Positions 1-9,353 of a DNA stretch of 64,000 nt are shown piece by piece. Made by a program: the position numbers and the translations under genes. The notes beneath the pieces were generated by a model. That model saw nothing but the letters and a program-made list of their open reading frames with translations. It made no database searches and was not told the origin of the DNA. This DNA comes from Clostridium sp. 1001271st1 H5 (lineage in GTDB: Bacteria; Bacillota; Clostridia; Lachnospirales; Lachnospiraceae). Every line of letters starts with the position of its first letter. Within the stretch, counting starts at the first letter, position 1. The stretch covers positions 1 through 64,000 of the forward strand of contig NZ_SPHO01000023.1 in NCBI RefSeq assembly GCF_005845215.1. Direction: 5' to 3'.

Positions 1-115
1 GCTTCCAGTCTACACCATGGGTTCTTTCTTTACAAGTTAGCCTCTGAACAGTAACCTTTTGCATGGCGCTTTTATCAGGCTGCAGGGATTTTAGGAGGAT
101 ATTGCTGCATCTGTA

Positions 116-144
116 TTGCATCGCCAGGTAATATCTGGTATAAT
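116..144 (+). promoter_or_regulatory. SigA-type promoter upstream of ridA
   Basis: A -35 box TTGCAT (116-121) and a perfect -10 box TATAAT (139-144) are separated by 17 bases. It lies about 80 bases before the ridA start, leaving a short untranslated leader. The first 115 bases of the window show no supportable gene. Confidence 0.7.
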
Positions 145-222
145 GAAAAACAGTTGAATGTGAACGCGATAACATTAAAGGGGACATTTGTCCCCCATAT
201 AAGTATGAAGGAGGTATTTCAG

Positions 223-591
223 ATGAATATTCTTAGCACTGACAAGGCGCCGGGCGCCATTGGACCTTATTCCCAGGGATACGAGGTAAATGGGGTAATT
301 TATACGTCAGGACAGATTCCTGTGAATCCGGCGGACGGAACCGTTGCAGAGGGAATCGCTGCTCAGGCCGAGCAGAGCTGCAAGAACGTGGGGGCAATCC
401 TGGAAGCAGCCGGCAGCGGTTTTGACAAGGTGTTCAAAACCACTTGTTTCCTGGCTGATATGAATGATTTTGGAACGTTTAATGAGGTGTATGCAAAGTA
501 TTTTATGTCCAAGCCAGCCAGAAGCTGCGTGGCAGTCAAGACACTTCCAAAGGGTGTGCTCTGCGAGATTGAGGCAATTGCTGTAAAATAA
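223..591 (+). CDS. ridA: RidA family enamine/imine deaminase
   Basis: This 122-residue protein belongs to the YjgF/YER057c/UK114 (RidA) family, which hydrolyses reactive enamine and imine intermediates such as 2-aminoacrylate made by PLP enzymes. The N-terminal IGPYSQG and the C-terminal region with a conserved arginine (PARSCVAVKTLPKG) are typical. I chose the ATG at 223 rather than an in-frame start at 154 because AAGGAGG sits 8-10 bases before it and because the family starts there. It has its own promoter and ends at a terminator. The window also encodes a PLP ammonia-lyase (dpaL) whose 2-aminoacrylate product is a classical RidA substrate, but the two genes are far apart. Confidence 0.93.
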   Translation: MNILSTDKAPGAIGPYSQGYEVNGVIYTSGQIPVNPADGTVAEGIAAQAEQSCKNVGAILEAAGSGFDKVFKTTCFLADMNDFGTFNEVYAKYFMSKPARSCVAVKTLPKGVLCEIEAIAVK

Positions 592-647
592 GTGATGAGG
601 AAAGCCGGGAGGTTCCGGGTTTCTGTAATATCTTAAATGAATTGTGT

Positions 648-676
648 AAGGCCGCCGGATGTTTTCCGGCGGCCTT
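648..676. terminator. Rho-independent terminator shared by ridA and the collagen-like gene
   Basis: A perfect 11-bp stem (AAGGCCGCCGG / CCGGCGGCCTT) with a 7-base loop lies between the convergent ends of ridA and the collagen-like gene. The stem has A/T at both outer ends, so it can serve both strands. Confidence 0.75.
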
Positions 677-706
677 AATGCTGTCAGTTATCTGATTTTT
701 TATCTG

Positions 707-2527
707 TTATGCAATGGCACGGAAGTTGGTACTGTCACCCAGGCGGACGACGGTAAGGGATGCATCCTCAAAGGAGAATCCTGCGTCGCTGGCCACAACC
801 TCCAGGGTTCCTGCGCCGGTTACCGGGAACGGTGCATTGAAGGAAAGGGTTACCTCCTCATTGGAAGCAGTGAAGGTGTGGCGTGCAATTGCTCCGGTTA
901 TGGGAGTTCCGTTCAGCGTAAGCTGGACTGTAAGCGTGGAGGGTATGGTGGTTCCTGCATCAATCAGGGCTGTGCCGGTAAAGAACGCCTGATAGATACC
1001 GGGCTGGGTAATCTGCACGTCGGGAGAACCGGCCGTATGGGTAATGGAAGTGCCGGATACCAGTGGGGTTTCAGTGAAAATCAGGGCGCCGTTAGCCGAA
1101 GTGGGCTGTGTGGTGGTGTCCACGGTTGCCAGAACTTCCGGTGCTCCTCCTCCTCCGGGTTCCCCGCGGGGAATGACGAAATTAAAGACTGCGTCTTCTG
1201 CGGTACCGGAATTGGTTACGGATGCTTCTGTGCCAGGGTCGCCTGTAGTAACGGTTCCTATTGTGATGGTTGCAGCGGCGCCGGTAGGCCCTGTTTCACC
1301 GGTTGGTCCGGTAGGCCCTTCTGTTCCGGTGGCCCCGGTTGCGCCTGTTTCACCGTCAGCGCCTGTGGCGCCGGCAGGTCCCTCCGGCCCCGTGGCCCCA
1401 GCAGCCCCGTCCGCGCCTGTCGGTCCGGCAGGGCCTTCTATTCCTGTGGCTCCGGTAGGTCCGGTGTTTCCGGTAGGCCCGGTGGCTCCGGTTGGTCCGG
1501 TTGGCCCAGTCGGGCCAGTGGCCCCTGTGGCGCCGGTAGTGCCTTGGGAGCCTGCGGGGCCGGTTGCCCCACGGGGTATGGTAAAATCAAGCACATGATT
1601 GGGTCCGCCGGTTACATCTGTGACGCTGGCAGCAGTACCGGGTTCACCTGTGGTGGTATTGCGGATGGTTATGGTTGGGGATTCTCCGGTGGCTCCGGTT
1701 GCGCCAGTGGCCCCGGTAGCTCCTGTGGCGCCAGTAGCTCCAGTTGCGCCAGTGGCCCCTGCCGGTCCAATGGGTCCGGTTGCCCCGGTAGTGCCGGTGG
1801 GTCCCTGTGGTCCGGCAGCGCCCGTAGCGCCGGTTGCCCCGTTCGTCCCTGCAGTTCCTGTGGCCCCAGTGGCGCCGACAGGTCCTTGCGGCCCGGTTGG
1901 TCCGGTGGGCCCGGTGGGTCCAGTGATTCCCTGGGAGCCGGAGGCGCCTGCAGGTCCGGTAGCTCCAGTTGCGCCGGTAGCGCCGGTAGCTCCGCGCGGA
2001 AGATAGAAATCCAGAATATGGTCGGGGGAACCGGTTATGTCTACAACTACGGCCGGAGAACCGGGTTCGCTTGTAGTGGTGTTGCGGATGGTGATGGTTT
2101 CAGAGGCGCCGGTGGGGCCGGTGGGTCCCTGCGGTCCGGTGGGCCCGGGTATGCCCTGGGCTCCCTGTGGTCCGGTAGGTCCGGCAGTGCCGGTTGCCCC
2201 GGTTATGCCCGGAATTCCTTGCGGTCCAGTGGGTCCTATGGGCCCGGTGGGGCCTACATAACCCTGAGGTCCCATGGCTCCGGTGGGCCCGGTAGGGCCA
2301 GGTACTCCGGGGCAGCCTCTGGGCCCCATTGGTCCCTGAGGTCCTTGAGGCCCCATAGGTCCTGTGGGCCCGGTCTGCGGGCAGCAGCTGGGGGGCTGGC
2401 ATGGGCTGCATGGGCCGCACCAGCATCTGTCCCTGTGTCCGCCGCAGTTATCCGGGCGGAAGCCTGTTTGGGGTGGTGCACAGCTGGATTGCTGCGGATT
2501 TATATTATCTGGATAATCATAATACAT
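707..2527 (-). CDS. Collagen-like repeat protein, BclA-type (606 aa)
   Basis: A short cysteine- and proline-rich N-terminus (about 1-50) is followed by long Gly-X-Y tracts rich in GPTGPTG/GATGATG, and by a C-terminal non-collagenous domain of about 140 residues like the trimeric jelly-roll domains of BclA-type spore glycoproteins. The collagen tract is interrupted three times by a ~40-residue module beginning (S/A)xTITI and ending DFxxPRGATG or similar. No signal peptide is visible, as expected for proteins loaded on the spore from the mother cell. The start has AAGGAGAG just upstream. It is the last gene of a three-gene minus-strand cluster with a second collagen-like gene and a glycosyltransferase. 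A spore-surface location is inferred from family resemblance and from sporulation genes elsewhere in the window. Confidence 0.85.
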   Translation of the reverse strand: MYYDYPDNINPQQSSCAPPQTGFRPDNCGGHRDRCWCGPCSPCQPPSCCPQTGPTGPMGPQGPQGPMGPRGCPGVPGPTGPTGAMGPQGYVGPTGPIGPTGPQGIPGITGATGTAGPTGPQGAQGIPGPTGPQGPTGPTGASETITIRNTTTSEPGSPAVVVDITGSPDHILDFYLPRGATGATGATGATGPAGASGSQGITGPTGPTGPTGPQGPVGATGATGTAGTNGATGATGAAGPQGPTGTTGATGPIGPAGATGATGATGATGATGATGATGATGESPTITIRNTTTGEPGTAASVTDVTGGPNHVLDFTIPRGATGPAGSQGTTGATGATGPTGPTGPTGATGPTGNTGPTGATGIEGPAGPTGADGAAGATGPEGPAGATGADGETGATGATGTEGPTGPTGETGPTGAAATITIGTVTTGDPGTEASVTNSGTAEDAVFNFVIPRGEPGGGGAPEVLATVDTTTQPTSANGALIFTETPLVSGTSITHTAGSPDVQITQPGIYQAFFTGTALIDAGTTIPSTLTVQLTLNGTPITGAIARHTFTASNEEVTLSFNAPFPVTGAGTLEVVASDAGFSFEDASLTVVRLGDSTNFRAIA

Positions 2528-2570
2528 AATGGTCTCTCCTTATGATTTTGATGGATATACAGGTCCGGCA

Positions 2571-4091
2571 TTATGCCAGCCGGATGACGACAAGTGAGGC
2601 TCCTGTGCCGGCCTGAAGGACAGCAGTGCCCAGCAGACCAAAGAGCTGAAGCTCCAGTGTATCTCCTGCGGTAAGGGTGTTGATTCGTGTTGCTGAGAAT
2701 TGGCCGGTAGCAACTGCCGGAGCATCGATGGTACCTGCCATGGGTGCATTATTCAAAAGAACACGCGAGGACATGAGCAGGGCGGCTGTTGTCTTAATGG
2801 TATAGGTGATAAGGTAAGTGCCGGTTACCGGCACCGTAAATATGGTATTGGCAGCATTTACAGTGAAACGGTTGAGTATCTGGTCATTTGGGAGCGGGAC
2901 CGCTGTTCCGCCTACAATAACAGCGATGGCGGCTGCAGCTGTATTCTGGGCGTTCATGTTGTCAGCAGTGACAGCGAGCCCTGTGGCCCCTGTGGCACCA
3001 GTGACGCCGGTAGCTCCGGTAGCGCCTGTGGCTCCGGTAGCCCCAGTTGCCCCTGTAGGCCCGGTGGCTCCGGTAGGGCCCTGAATTCCGGCAGTTCCGG
3101 CAGCCCCGGTAGCTCCGGTAGCCCCAGTTGCTCCGGTAGCCCCGGTGGCTCCTGTTGTTCCGGCAGGCCCCTGAATGCCGGCAGCACCCGTGGCTCCGGC
3201 AGGTCCCATTGGTCCGGTAGGCCCGGTTACGCCGGCGGGTCCCTGAACGCCTGCAGCGCCCGCAGCTCCGGTAGGTCCAGAAGGTCCCATGGGCCCGGTC
3301 ATGCCGGTAGGCCCGGTTACGCCGGCCAGTCCCTGAGGTCCTGTGGCTCCAGTGCTGCCCTGAGGTCCTGTGGCTCCAGTGCTGCCCTGAGGTCCCTGGG
3401 GCCCCTGACTGCCCTGAATGCCCTGCGGTCCGGCAGGTCCTGTGGCTCCCTGAGGCCCTTGAGGTCCCTGGCTTCCGGCAGCACCTGTATTTCCAGCTGT
3501 TCCCTGAGGTCCCGGAATTCCCTGAGGCCCCCGGGGGCCTTGGGCGCCTGTATCACCGGTAAAACCTCTGGGTCCCATTGGCCCTGTGGGCCCTGTGGGG
3601 CCTACATAGCCCTGAGGTCCCATTGCTCCGGTCGGTCCGGCAGGTCCCTGTGCTCCTGGGCAGCCTCTGGGTCCCATTGGTCCCTGTGCTCCGGTTGGTC
3701 CGGCAGGTCCCTGGGGACCTCTGGGTCCGGGACAGCCGCCTGGGAAGCAACTGCCCGGGAAGCCCCCGCCGGGATTGCCGCAGCCAGGATTACAGCTGCC
3801 GGGATTGCCGCCCGGAAAGCCCCCTCCTGGATTGCCGCAGCCGGAAGTATTTACGCCGGAAAAGCCGTTGTTTCCCGGCCAGCCATTGTCGTCTGCTGCT
3901 ATATTACTGTCCGGGCAGCCGTCGTCAACCGGAAACACATCGTCTTCCGGGCATCTTCCCTGACCCGGGAAACCATTGCCCCCGGGGCAGCCTCCATTAC
4001 CCGGAAAACCGTTGTTTCTGGGGCACCCACATGGTCTGCGTTGTTCCATATTATCATTTCGATTCATTCCGTTTGGAAAATTAAAATACAT
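2571..4091 (-). CDS. Collagen-like repeat protein, BclA-type, second copy (506 aa)
   Basis: The N-terminal ~125 residues are unusual: rich in Cys, Asn, Gly and Pro with repeated GNPGGGFPG-like units. Uninterrupted Gly-X-Y repeats follow to about residue 365, then a 140-residue C-terminal domain beginning [13 protein letters not shown], which resembles the BclA C-terminal trimerisation domain. No signal peptide is seen. The start is preceded by AAGGAGAGG. It lies 43 bases upstream of the other collagen-like gene and 17 bases after the glycosyltransferase, so the three are probably co-transcribed. Threonines in the GxT triplets are the usual sugar attachment sites in such proteins. The exosporium role is inferred. 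Confidence 0.85.
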   Translation of the reverse strand: MYFNFPNGMNRNDNMEQRRPCGCPRNNGFPGNGGCPGGNGFPGQGRCPEDDVFPVDDGCPDSNIAADDNGWPGNNGFSGVNTSGCGNPGGGFPGGNPGSCNPGCGNPGGGFPGSCFPGGCPGPRGPQGPAGPTGAQGPMGPRGCPGAQGPAGPTGAMGPQGYVGPTGPTGPMGPRGFTGDTGAQGPRGPQGIPGPQGTAGNTGAAGSQGPQGPQGATGPAGPQGIQGSQGPQGPQGSTGATGPQGSTGATGPQGLAGVTGPTGMTGPMGPSGPTGAAGAAGVQGPAGVTGPTGPMGPAGATGAAGIQGPAGTTGATGATGATGATGATGAAGTAGIQGPTGATGPTGATGATGATGATGATGVTGATGATGLAVTADNMNAQNTAAAAIAVIVGGTAVPLPNDQILNRFTVNAANTIFTVPVTGTYLITYTIKTTAALLMSSRVLLNNAPMAGTIDAPAVATGQFSATRINTLTAGDTLELQLFGLLGTAVLQAGTGASLVVIRLA

Positions 4092-4108
4092 AATAACCTC
4101 TCCTTATT

Positions 4109-5212
4109 TTATTGTGCGGAAGGCTGCCCCTCCGCCGGCTGTTTCAGTATGTGCTCAAAGTAGGTCTGGTTCTGCCTGACAGAAGGGTGCTCAGGCTTAA
4201 GCTTTTGTGATTTCAGGTGATAATGCCATGCCCTGCGGTGGTCTCCCAGGCGGTCGTAGCACACGCACAGCTGGATGGCGGGCAGGAAACCATAACAGTC
4301 TTTTTGTATAAAGGCGCCTGTCTGTTCCGGCGGCTGCGACGACAATGCCTGCGTATACCAATAAGCAGCCTCCTTGTATTTTCCTTCCGTCATTTTCATC
4401 CGTCCCAGTTCACAGCAGGCTTCACCCCGGGGCCTGTCATACAGGAAGCTTTTAAAAAGTGCCTCCATGGCTTCTTCCGCATTTTCAAGCTGCTCCTCAC
4501 ACAGTGCCAGATGGAGGCAGGCATCTATTTTGTTTTCCGTCCAGCCCTCCGGTTCCAGGAGAAATGCCCTGAAAGCTCGTACCGCATCTTCATAGCGCCT
4601 ATGATAATACAGCTCCCTGGCATAATAGAACTGGTGCCTGGGTTCCAGAAGTTCCCCTTCCTTCAGCATGGTTTCGTATATCCGCAGGTTGCGGTCCTTA
4701 TCTCCGGCGCCTTCCTTCCGGTGCTGAATCTCGATATCAGTGTAGAGGATGCTGCCGGAAGGGGACACTGCCTCATGGACCCGGCCCTGCCACTGGAAGC
4801 CCTTGCGGTTCTTTAAGAGGCGTTCCCTGTAATAGGAAAAGGAGGTCCTTCCGTTTGCGTCAAAACCAGTGAGATATTTCATCATCACCACATCCACAGA
4901 GGGGTCCAGGGTTTCCTTCAGTTTCTTTAAACGGGCAGCGTGTTCCGGTTCCATCACATCGTCAGCATCCATCCACATCCAGTAGTCCATCACCGCCTTA
5001 CGGCAGGCAGCGTTTCTGGCAGCGGCAAAATCATCCTTCCATGGGAAATCGTAGACTTCATCCGTGTAACGGGCAGCGATTTCTTTTGTCCGGTCCGTGG
5101 AGCCGGTATCCATGATTACTATCTGGTCGGCCACCTCGGACATGGTCTTAAGGAGCCGTTCCAGCACGGCCTCCTCATTCTTTACTATCATACAAAGACT
5201 AATGGTTATCAA
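4109..5212 (-). CDS. Family 2 glycosyltransferase with TPR-like C-terminus
   Basis: The N-terminus (SLCMIVKNEEAVLERLL, then IVIMDTGSTDRTKEIA) is a GT-A family 2 fold, and WMDADD carries the metal-binding DxD-type motif. The last ~200 residues are helical with TPR-like repeats (FLYDRPRGEACCELGRMKM and following). I prefer a TTG start at 5212, preceded by AGGGGGA at good spacing, because the fold begins there; an upstream GTG at 5260 has poorer spacing. The gene is 17 bases upstream of a collagen-like gene in the same direction. Glycosyltransferases next to BclA-type genes commonly glycosylate the collagen tract, so this is the probable substrate. This link is inference from context. Confidence 0.8.
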   Translation of the reverse strand: MITISLCMIVKNEEAVLERLLKTMSEVADQIVIMDTGSTDRTKEIAARYTDEVYDFPWKDDFAAARNAACRKAVMDYWMWMDADDVMEPEHAARLKKLKETLDPSVDVVMMKYLTGFDANGRTSFSYYRERLLKNRKGFQWQGRVHEAVSPSGSILYTDIEIQHRKEGAGDKDRNLRIYETMLKEGELLEPRHQFYYARELYYHRRYEDAVRAFRAFLLEPEGWTENKIDACLHLALCEEQLENAEEAMEALFKSFLYDRPRGEACCELGRMKMTEGKYKEAAYWYTQALSSQPPEQTGAFIQKDCYGFLPAIQLCVCYDRLGDHRRAWHYHLKSQKLKPEHPSVRQNQTYFEHILKQPAEGQPSAQ

Positions 5213-5379
5213 AAGCAATCCCCCTGTATCTGTTTCTTTATAGGCCGGATGTCCATTCACATCCCCGGCATACTATACTATATGAAAATGGAACAAGTTT
5301 GGTGTGCAGGAGGATGGCAGAAGACTGTGATATGTGCTATAATAGGGAAACAGACAAAAGCGGGAAGGAGGAGGTTCAA

Positions 5380-6339
5380 ATGAGAAAAAGAGGGGCATGT
5401 GCCGTGCTGGCAGGGGCAGCTCTGATTATGACCTGCGCACTGTCCTTTACAGCCTTTGCAAAGGAGGAAAGGACCCCGGTGGGGAAAATCAAGCTGAATT
5501 TCACATCAGATATCCAGGCAGGAGAAATCGGAGGCAGCGTGGACGTGACACTGGAGGATGGGGAGTGTTCCATTGAGAGCGTGGATATTATTAACGAGGG
5601 CGATAACTGGGTAGGCGGGGATAAGCCTAAGGTTGAGATATGGCTTTCCGCTGACAGTGATTACTACTTTAAGAAATCAGGAAAGAGCGCATTTTCATTT
5701 TCCGGCGATACGGTCAAGTATGTATCCAGCTCCACCAAGAGCGACAAGGAAGAAATGGTTCTGGTGGTAAGGCTGGATAAGCTGGATGAGGATGATGAGG
5801 ACCTGGATGTAAGCGGCCTGTTGTGGGATGAAGACAATGGGGTGGCTCACTGGGACCATATGAGCCTGGCGAAGAATTACAAGGTCCGTCTGTGCCGCAG
5901 AGGCGGCAATTCCTATGAGGACGGCATTGGCGCCACCTATACGGTAAAGGAAAACAGCTATGATTTTTCCGGCAAGTTTCCAAAGGCAGGCACTTACTAT
6001 TTTAAGGTAAGGGCCATGGATTCCAGGAATAATGCCGGAGACTGGCAGGAATCGCCTTATATCGAGATAACAGAAGAAGATTTGGCCAGGGTGAACGGCC
6101 AGTGGCTCAGGGATGACCGGGGCTGGTGGTACCAGAAAGGTGACGGCACCTACACGGCAAACGGATGGCAGTACATTAATTATAAGTGGTATTTTTTTGA
6201 CCAGGACGGATATATGAAGACCGGCTGGATATCCTGGGGTGATAAGCTCTATTACTGTGACCCGTCGGGAGCCATGCTGGTATCCGCTGTTACGCCTGAT
6301 GGATTTACCGTGGGTGCGGACGGGGCCAGGACGAATTAA
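5380..6339 (+). CDS. Secreted protein with choline-binding-type cell-wall repeats
   Basis: A 319-residue protein with a clear signal peptide (MRKRGACAVLAGA..., likely cleaved after AFA near residue 27). The middle contains beta-rich segments, including a fibronectin-like stretch ending YYFKVRAMDSRNNAGDW. The C-terminus has about two aromatic repeats of the choline-binding / glucan-binding type (GWWYQKGDGTYTANGWQ, KWYFFDQDGYMKTGW, KLYYCDPSGAM). Such repeats hold proteins non-covalently to wall polymers. The ATG at 5380 has GGAGGAGG upstream; in-frame ATGs before it lack a signal peptide context. No catalytic domain is recognised, so the role is unknown beyond surface attachment. Confidence 0.8.
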   Translation: MRKRGACAVLAGAALIMTCALSFTAFAKEERTPVGKIKLNFTSDIQAGEIGGSVDVTLEDGECSIESVDIINEGDNWVGGDKPKVEIWLSADSDYYFKKSGKSAFSFSGDTVKYVSSSTKSDKEEMVLVVRLDKLDEDDEDLDVSGLLWDEDNGVAHWDHMSLAKNYKVRLCRRGGNSYEDGIGATYTVKENSYDFSGKFPKAGTYYFKVRAMDSRNNAGDWQESPYIEITEEDLARVNGQWLRDDRGWWYQKGDGTYTANGWQYINYKWYFFDQDGYMKTGWISWGDKLYYCDPSGAMLVSAVTPDGFTVGADGARTN

Positions 6340-6426
6340 AAGTGCAAAGACTTTCCATACATAAAATGTTAAAAAATGGCTATCCTTATATCAATGATAA
6401 GATTGATATGAGGAGGTCATTTTTTT

Positions 6427-7698
6427 ATGGTAAACGAATTGGAGATAGAGGCTGTAACCGGCAGGGAGATACTGGATTCCAGGGGGAATCCCACGGTGGA
6501 AGTGGAAGTGTGCCTGACAGGAGGAGCTGCAGGCAGGGCTGCTGTCCCCTCCGGGGCTTCCACCGGTAAATTTGAGGCAGTGGAGCTTCGGGACGGCGGG
6601 GACCGGTACAACGGACTGGGAGTACGGAAAGCCGTGGAACATGTGAATACAGTGCTCAGCGAGGCAGTGCTCTTTGAAAGCGCTCTGGACCAGCGGCGCA
6701 TAGACCGTCTGCTTCTGGATGCGGACGGTACGGAGAACAAGGGAAAGATGGGGGCCAATGCCATACTGGGCGTGTCCATGGCAGTGGCCAGGGCCGCAGC
6801 CAATGAGCTTAGGATGCCTCTCTACAGGTATCTGGGCGGAATCCATGCATCCACTCTTCCCATTCCCATGATGAATATTCTCAACGGAGGAAAACACGCT
6901 GACAACACAGTGGATTTGCAGGAATTCATGATTATGCCCTACGGGGCCTGCTGCTTTGCGGAGCGTCTGAGGATGTGCGCAGAGGTCTATCACACATTAA
7001 AGAAGCTTCTGAAGGAAGAAGGGTACAGCACCGGAGTAGGAGATGAAGGAGGCTTTGCGCCGGACCTTAAGGACTCCGAGGCGGTCCTTGAATTTCTGGT
7101 AAGGGCCATGGAAAAGAGCGGGCTGAAGCCGGGCACGGACATGAAGATTGCCATTGACGCTGCGTCCAGCGAGCTCTACGACGAAGCCAGCGGCATGTAC
7201 CTGTTTCCGGGGGAAAGCCGTATGGCGGGAAAGGAAATCCGCCGCAGCGCACAGGAGATGGTGGATTACTACAGACGCCTTGTGGATGCGTTTCCCATTT
7301 GCTCCATTGAGGACGGACTCCAGGAGGAGGACTGGGTGGGCTGGAAAATGCTTACCAGGGAGCTGGGTGACCGCATCCAGCTGGTAGGGGATGACCTGTT
7401 TGTCACCAATACAAAGCGGCTGTCAAAGGGCATTGAGCTGGGAGCAGGAAATGCCATCCTGGTGAAGGTAAATCAGATAGGTACGCTGACAGAGAGCTTT
7501 GAGGCCATTGAGATGGCTAAGAGGGCTGGTTTCGGCACCATCATATCCCACCGCTCCGGCGAGACAGAGGATTCCATCATTGCGGATATTGCAGTTGCAG
7601 TCAATGCAGGGCAGATTAAGACCGGCGCTCCCTGCCGTTCTGACCGCGTGGCCAAATACAACCAGCTGCTGCGCATTGAGGAAAACCTGGAAGGCTGA
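6427..7698 (+). CDS. eno: Enolase (phosphopyruvate hydratase)
   Basis: This 423-residue protein converts 2-phosphoglycerate to phosphoenolpyruvate in glycolysis. Family signatures are present in order: ILDSRGNPT near the start, [19 protein letters not shown] (general acid glutamate loop), [11 protein letters not shown] and [10 protein letters not shown] (Mg2+ ligands), [11 protein letters not shown] (catalytic lysine), and SHRSGETED near the C-terminus. Length is typical. TGAGGAGG lies upstream of the ATG. It stands alone, followed by a strong hairpin, so it is probably monocistronic. An additional enolase elsewhere in the genome cannot be excluded. Confidence 0.97.
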   Translation: MVNELEIEAVTGREILDSRGNPTVEVEVCLTGGAAGRAAVPSGASTGKFEAVELRDGGDRYNGLGVRKAVEHVNTVLSEAVLFESALDQRRIDRLLLDADGTENKGKMGANAILGVSMAVARAAANELRMPLYRYLGGIHASTLPIPMMNILNGGKHADNTVDLQEFMIMPYGACCFAERLRMCAEVYHTLKKLLKEEGYSTGVGDEGGFAPDLKDSEAVLEFLVRAMEKSGLKPGTDMKIAIDAASSELYDEASGMYLFPGESRMAGKEIRRSAQEMVDYYRRLVDAFPICSIEDGLQEEDWVGWKMLTRELGDRIQLVGDDLFVTNTKRLSKGIELGAGNAILVKVNQIGTLTESFEAIEMAKRAGFGTIISHRSGETEDSIIADIAVAVNAGQIKTGAPCRSDRVAKYNQLLRIEENLEG

Positions 7699-7759
7699 TT
7701 GCACCTGAGGAAAAGCGGGGAGGCTGGTACGGACAAAAATTCCCGCTGGTGAAAGGCAG

Positions 7760-7809
7760 AGGGGAGGGAATGTATCCGGGCGCTGTTTTGCCCGGAAAAT
7801 CCCCTCCCT
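7760..7809 (+). terminator. Compound hairpin after eno
   Basis: An outer 9-bp stem (AGGGGAGGG at 7760-7768 with CCCCTCCCT at 7801-7809) encloses an inner CCGGGC/GCCCGG stem (7776-7781, 7790-7795). No long U-tract follows, so this is a probable but not textbook terminator. Confidence 0.5.
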
Positions 7810-7823
7810 GTCCCATTTAATTC

Positions 7824-7851
7824 TTGACAACCGGAAAAAGCAGGGTATGAT
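7824..7851 (+). promoter_or_regulatory. SigA-type promoter of manA
   Basis: TTGACA (7824-7829) and TATGAT (7846-7851) are separated by 16 bases, about 50 bases before the manA start. Confidence 0.75.
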
Positions 7852-7901
7852 GTAAGAAGATGCATTGATTGCATCAAAAGGGGAAAAATAAGGAGAGAGA
7901 C

Positions 7902-8849
7902 ATGAGAGAATTACTGTTTATGGAACCTGTTTTTAAGGAAGCCATCTGGGGCGGCACCCGTCTTAAGGACGTGTTCGGTTATGATATCCCCAGCAGCAGC
8001 ACAGGCGAGTGCTGGGCCATAAGCGCCCATAAGAACGGGGATTGCCGTATTGCCGGCGGGACATGGAAAGGACAGAGCTTAAGCTCCCTGTGGGAGAGCC
8101 ACCCTGAGTGGTTTGGGGCTGCGGCAGGCTGTCATAAGGAATTTCCGCTGCTGGTTAAAATCATTGACGCCAAAAGCGATTTAAGCATACAGGTCCATCC
8201 GGACAATGCCTATGCTGCGGAGCATGAAAACGGCTCCCTGGGTAAGACTGAATGCTGGTATATCCTGGACTGCGACCCGGATGCAACCATTGTGATTGGA
8301 CACCATGCAGGAAACAGGAATGAAGTTAAGCAGATGATTGAGGAGAAGCGCTGGAAGGATTTTATACGGGAAATACCTGTCAGGAAGGGCGACTTTTTCC
8401 AGATTAATCCCGGATGCGTCCACGCCATAAAGGGCGGCACCCTGGTGCTGGAGACGCAGCAGAGCAGCGATATTACATACCGCGTCTATGACTACGACAG
8501 GCTGTCCGGCGGAAAACCCAGGCAGCTCCATGTAAAGGAAAGCATTGATGTGATAGAAGCGCCTTTTAAGGAGGACCCGGACGCCAAACCGGCAGTTGTG
8601 AAGGAAACGGACAGCGGTAAAAAAGTACATCTTGTAACCTGTGCTTACTATACTGCAGATAAGATAGACATAACAGGCCGCTGGACGGAGAATTACGGGG
8701 ACAGCTTTGCAAATGTGAGTATCCTGGACGGAGAGGGAAGCGTCAACGGTATCCCGGTTTCAAAGGGGCAGCATTTTATTGTCCCCGCGGGATTTGGGGA
8801 TGTGATTTTCGAGGGAACCCTTTCCCTCATTTGTTCCCAGGCAGTCTGA
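7902..8849 (+). CDS. manA: Mannose-6-phosphate isomerase, class I
   Basis: This 315-residue cupin-type zinc enzyme interconverts mannose 6-phosphate and fructose 6-phosphate. Zinc-site and active-site signatures are seen: IQVHPDN (His ligand), GKTECWYIL (Glu ligand), and PGCVHAIKGGTLVLETQQSSDITYR (His ligand and catalytic arginine segment). The length matches the short Gram-positive form. I chose the ATG at 7902 because AGGAGAGA lies 6-8 bases upstream. It has its own promoter and is followed by a gap before secG, so it is likely monocistronic. Confidence 0.94.
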   Translation: MRELLFMEPVFKEAIWGGTRLKDVFGYDIPSSSTGECWAISAHKNGDCRIAGGTWKGQSLSSLWESHPEWFGAAAGCHKEFPLLVKIIDAKSDLSIQVHPDNAYAAEHENGSLGKTECWYILDCDPDATIVIGHHAGNRNEVKQMIEEKRWKDFIREIPVRKGDFFQINPGCVHAIKGGTLVLETQQSSDITYRVYDYDRLSGGKPRQLHVKESIDVIEAPFKEDPDAKPAVVKETDSGKKVHLVTCAYYTADKIDITGRWTENYGDSFANVSILDGEGSVNGIPVSKGQHFIVPAGFGDVIFEGTLSLICSQAV

Positions 8850-8976
8850 ACCCGGTTGGCGCAATGGGCTGCGCGGCGTCTTACCTATAAAAATATGGGA
8901 AAACAGGTTGTGTTTTAGGACAAAGTATGATAAAATACCTTTGTTTGACTATAAGAAAATGGAGAGGTGCAGGCGG

Positions 8977-9231
8977 ATGTCAGTAATACACGTTATTTTG
9001 TCAATCATATATGTAATTCTTGGTGTTGCAATATCAGTGGTTATCCTGATGCAGGAAGGTAAGTCCAACGGACTGGGGAGCGCAATTGGCGGTATCTCCA
9101 CAGACAGTTACTGGAGTAAGAACAGAGGCCGTTCCATGGAAGGTGCGCTGGAGCACTTTACCAGGTATGGAGCCATTGCATTCATGCTCATTACCATTGC
9201 CCTGAACGTGCTTCTTAAGGTCCTGGGGTAA
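8977..9231 (+). CDS. secG: Preprotein translocase subunit SecG
   Basis: An 84-residue membrane protein with two hydrophobic segments (about 4-24 and 58-80) separated by a glycine-rich loop containing MQEGKSNGLGSAIGG, which is the hallmark of SecG. It is the small non-essential partner of the SecYEG channel. The start at 8977 has GGAGAGG nine bases upstream; upstream in-frame ATGs would add a charged tail not seen in the family. The order secG-rnr-smpB, which continues here, is widely conserved in Firmicutes and often extends to the tmRNA gene, although here tmRNA lies about 10 kb away. Confidence 0.93.
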   Translation: MSVIHVILSIIYVILGVAISVVILMQEGKSNGLGSAIGGISTDSYWSKNRGRSMEGALEHFTRYGAIAFMLITIALNVLLKVLG

Positions 9232-9256
9232 TTAAGATAACAGAAGGATAAGTGAC

Positions 9257-9290
9257 AAAAACACCCTTGTATTCATATAAGGGTGTTTTA
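9257..9290 (+). terminator. Rho-independent terminator after secG
   Basis: AAAACACCCTT pairs with AAGGGTGTTTT around a short A/T loop, followed by TATTT. It separates secG from rnr. Confidence 0.75.
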
Positions 9291-9353
9291 TTTCATTCAG
9301 GCGGATTTTGGCCTGTTTCAGGACAGGCCGGATATTTTTAAGAAAGAGGTCAT

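Noticed and set aside
659-2545. A 628-codon open frame on the plus strand opposite the first collagen-like gene (and a similar one at 2700-4163).
   Set aside because: Gly-X-Y repeats give GGN/CCN-rich DNA with few stops on either strand. The plus-strand products are low-complexity Ser/Gly/Cys sequence without a ribosome site, while the minus-strand products are true collagen proteins.
1240-3560. CRISPR-like array suggested by regular short repeats.
   Set aside because: The repeats are in-frame 9-base collagen codon repeats without unique spacers. No cas gene is present in the window.
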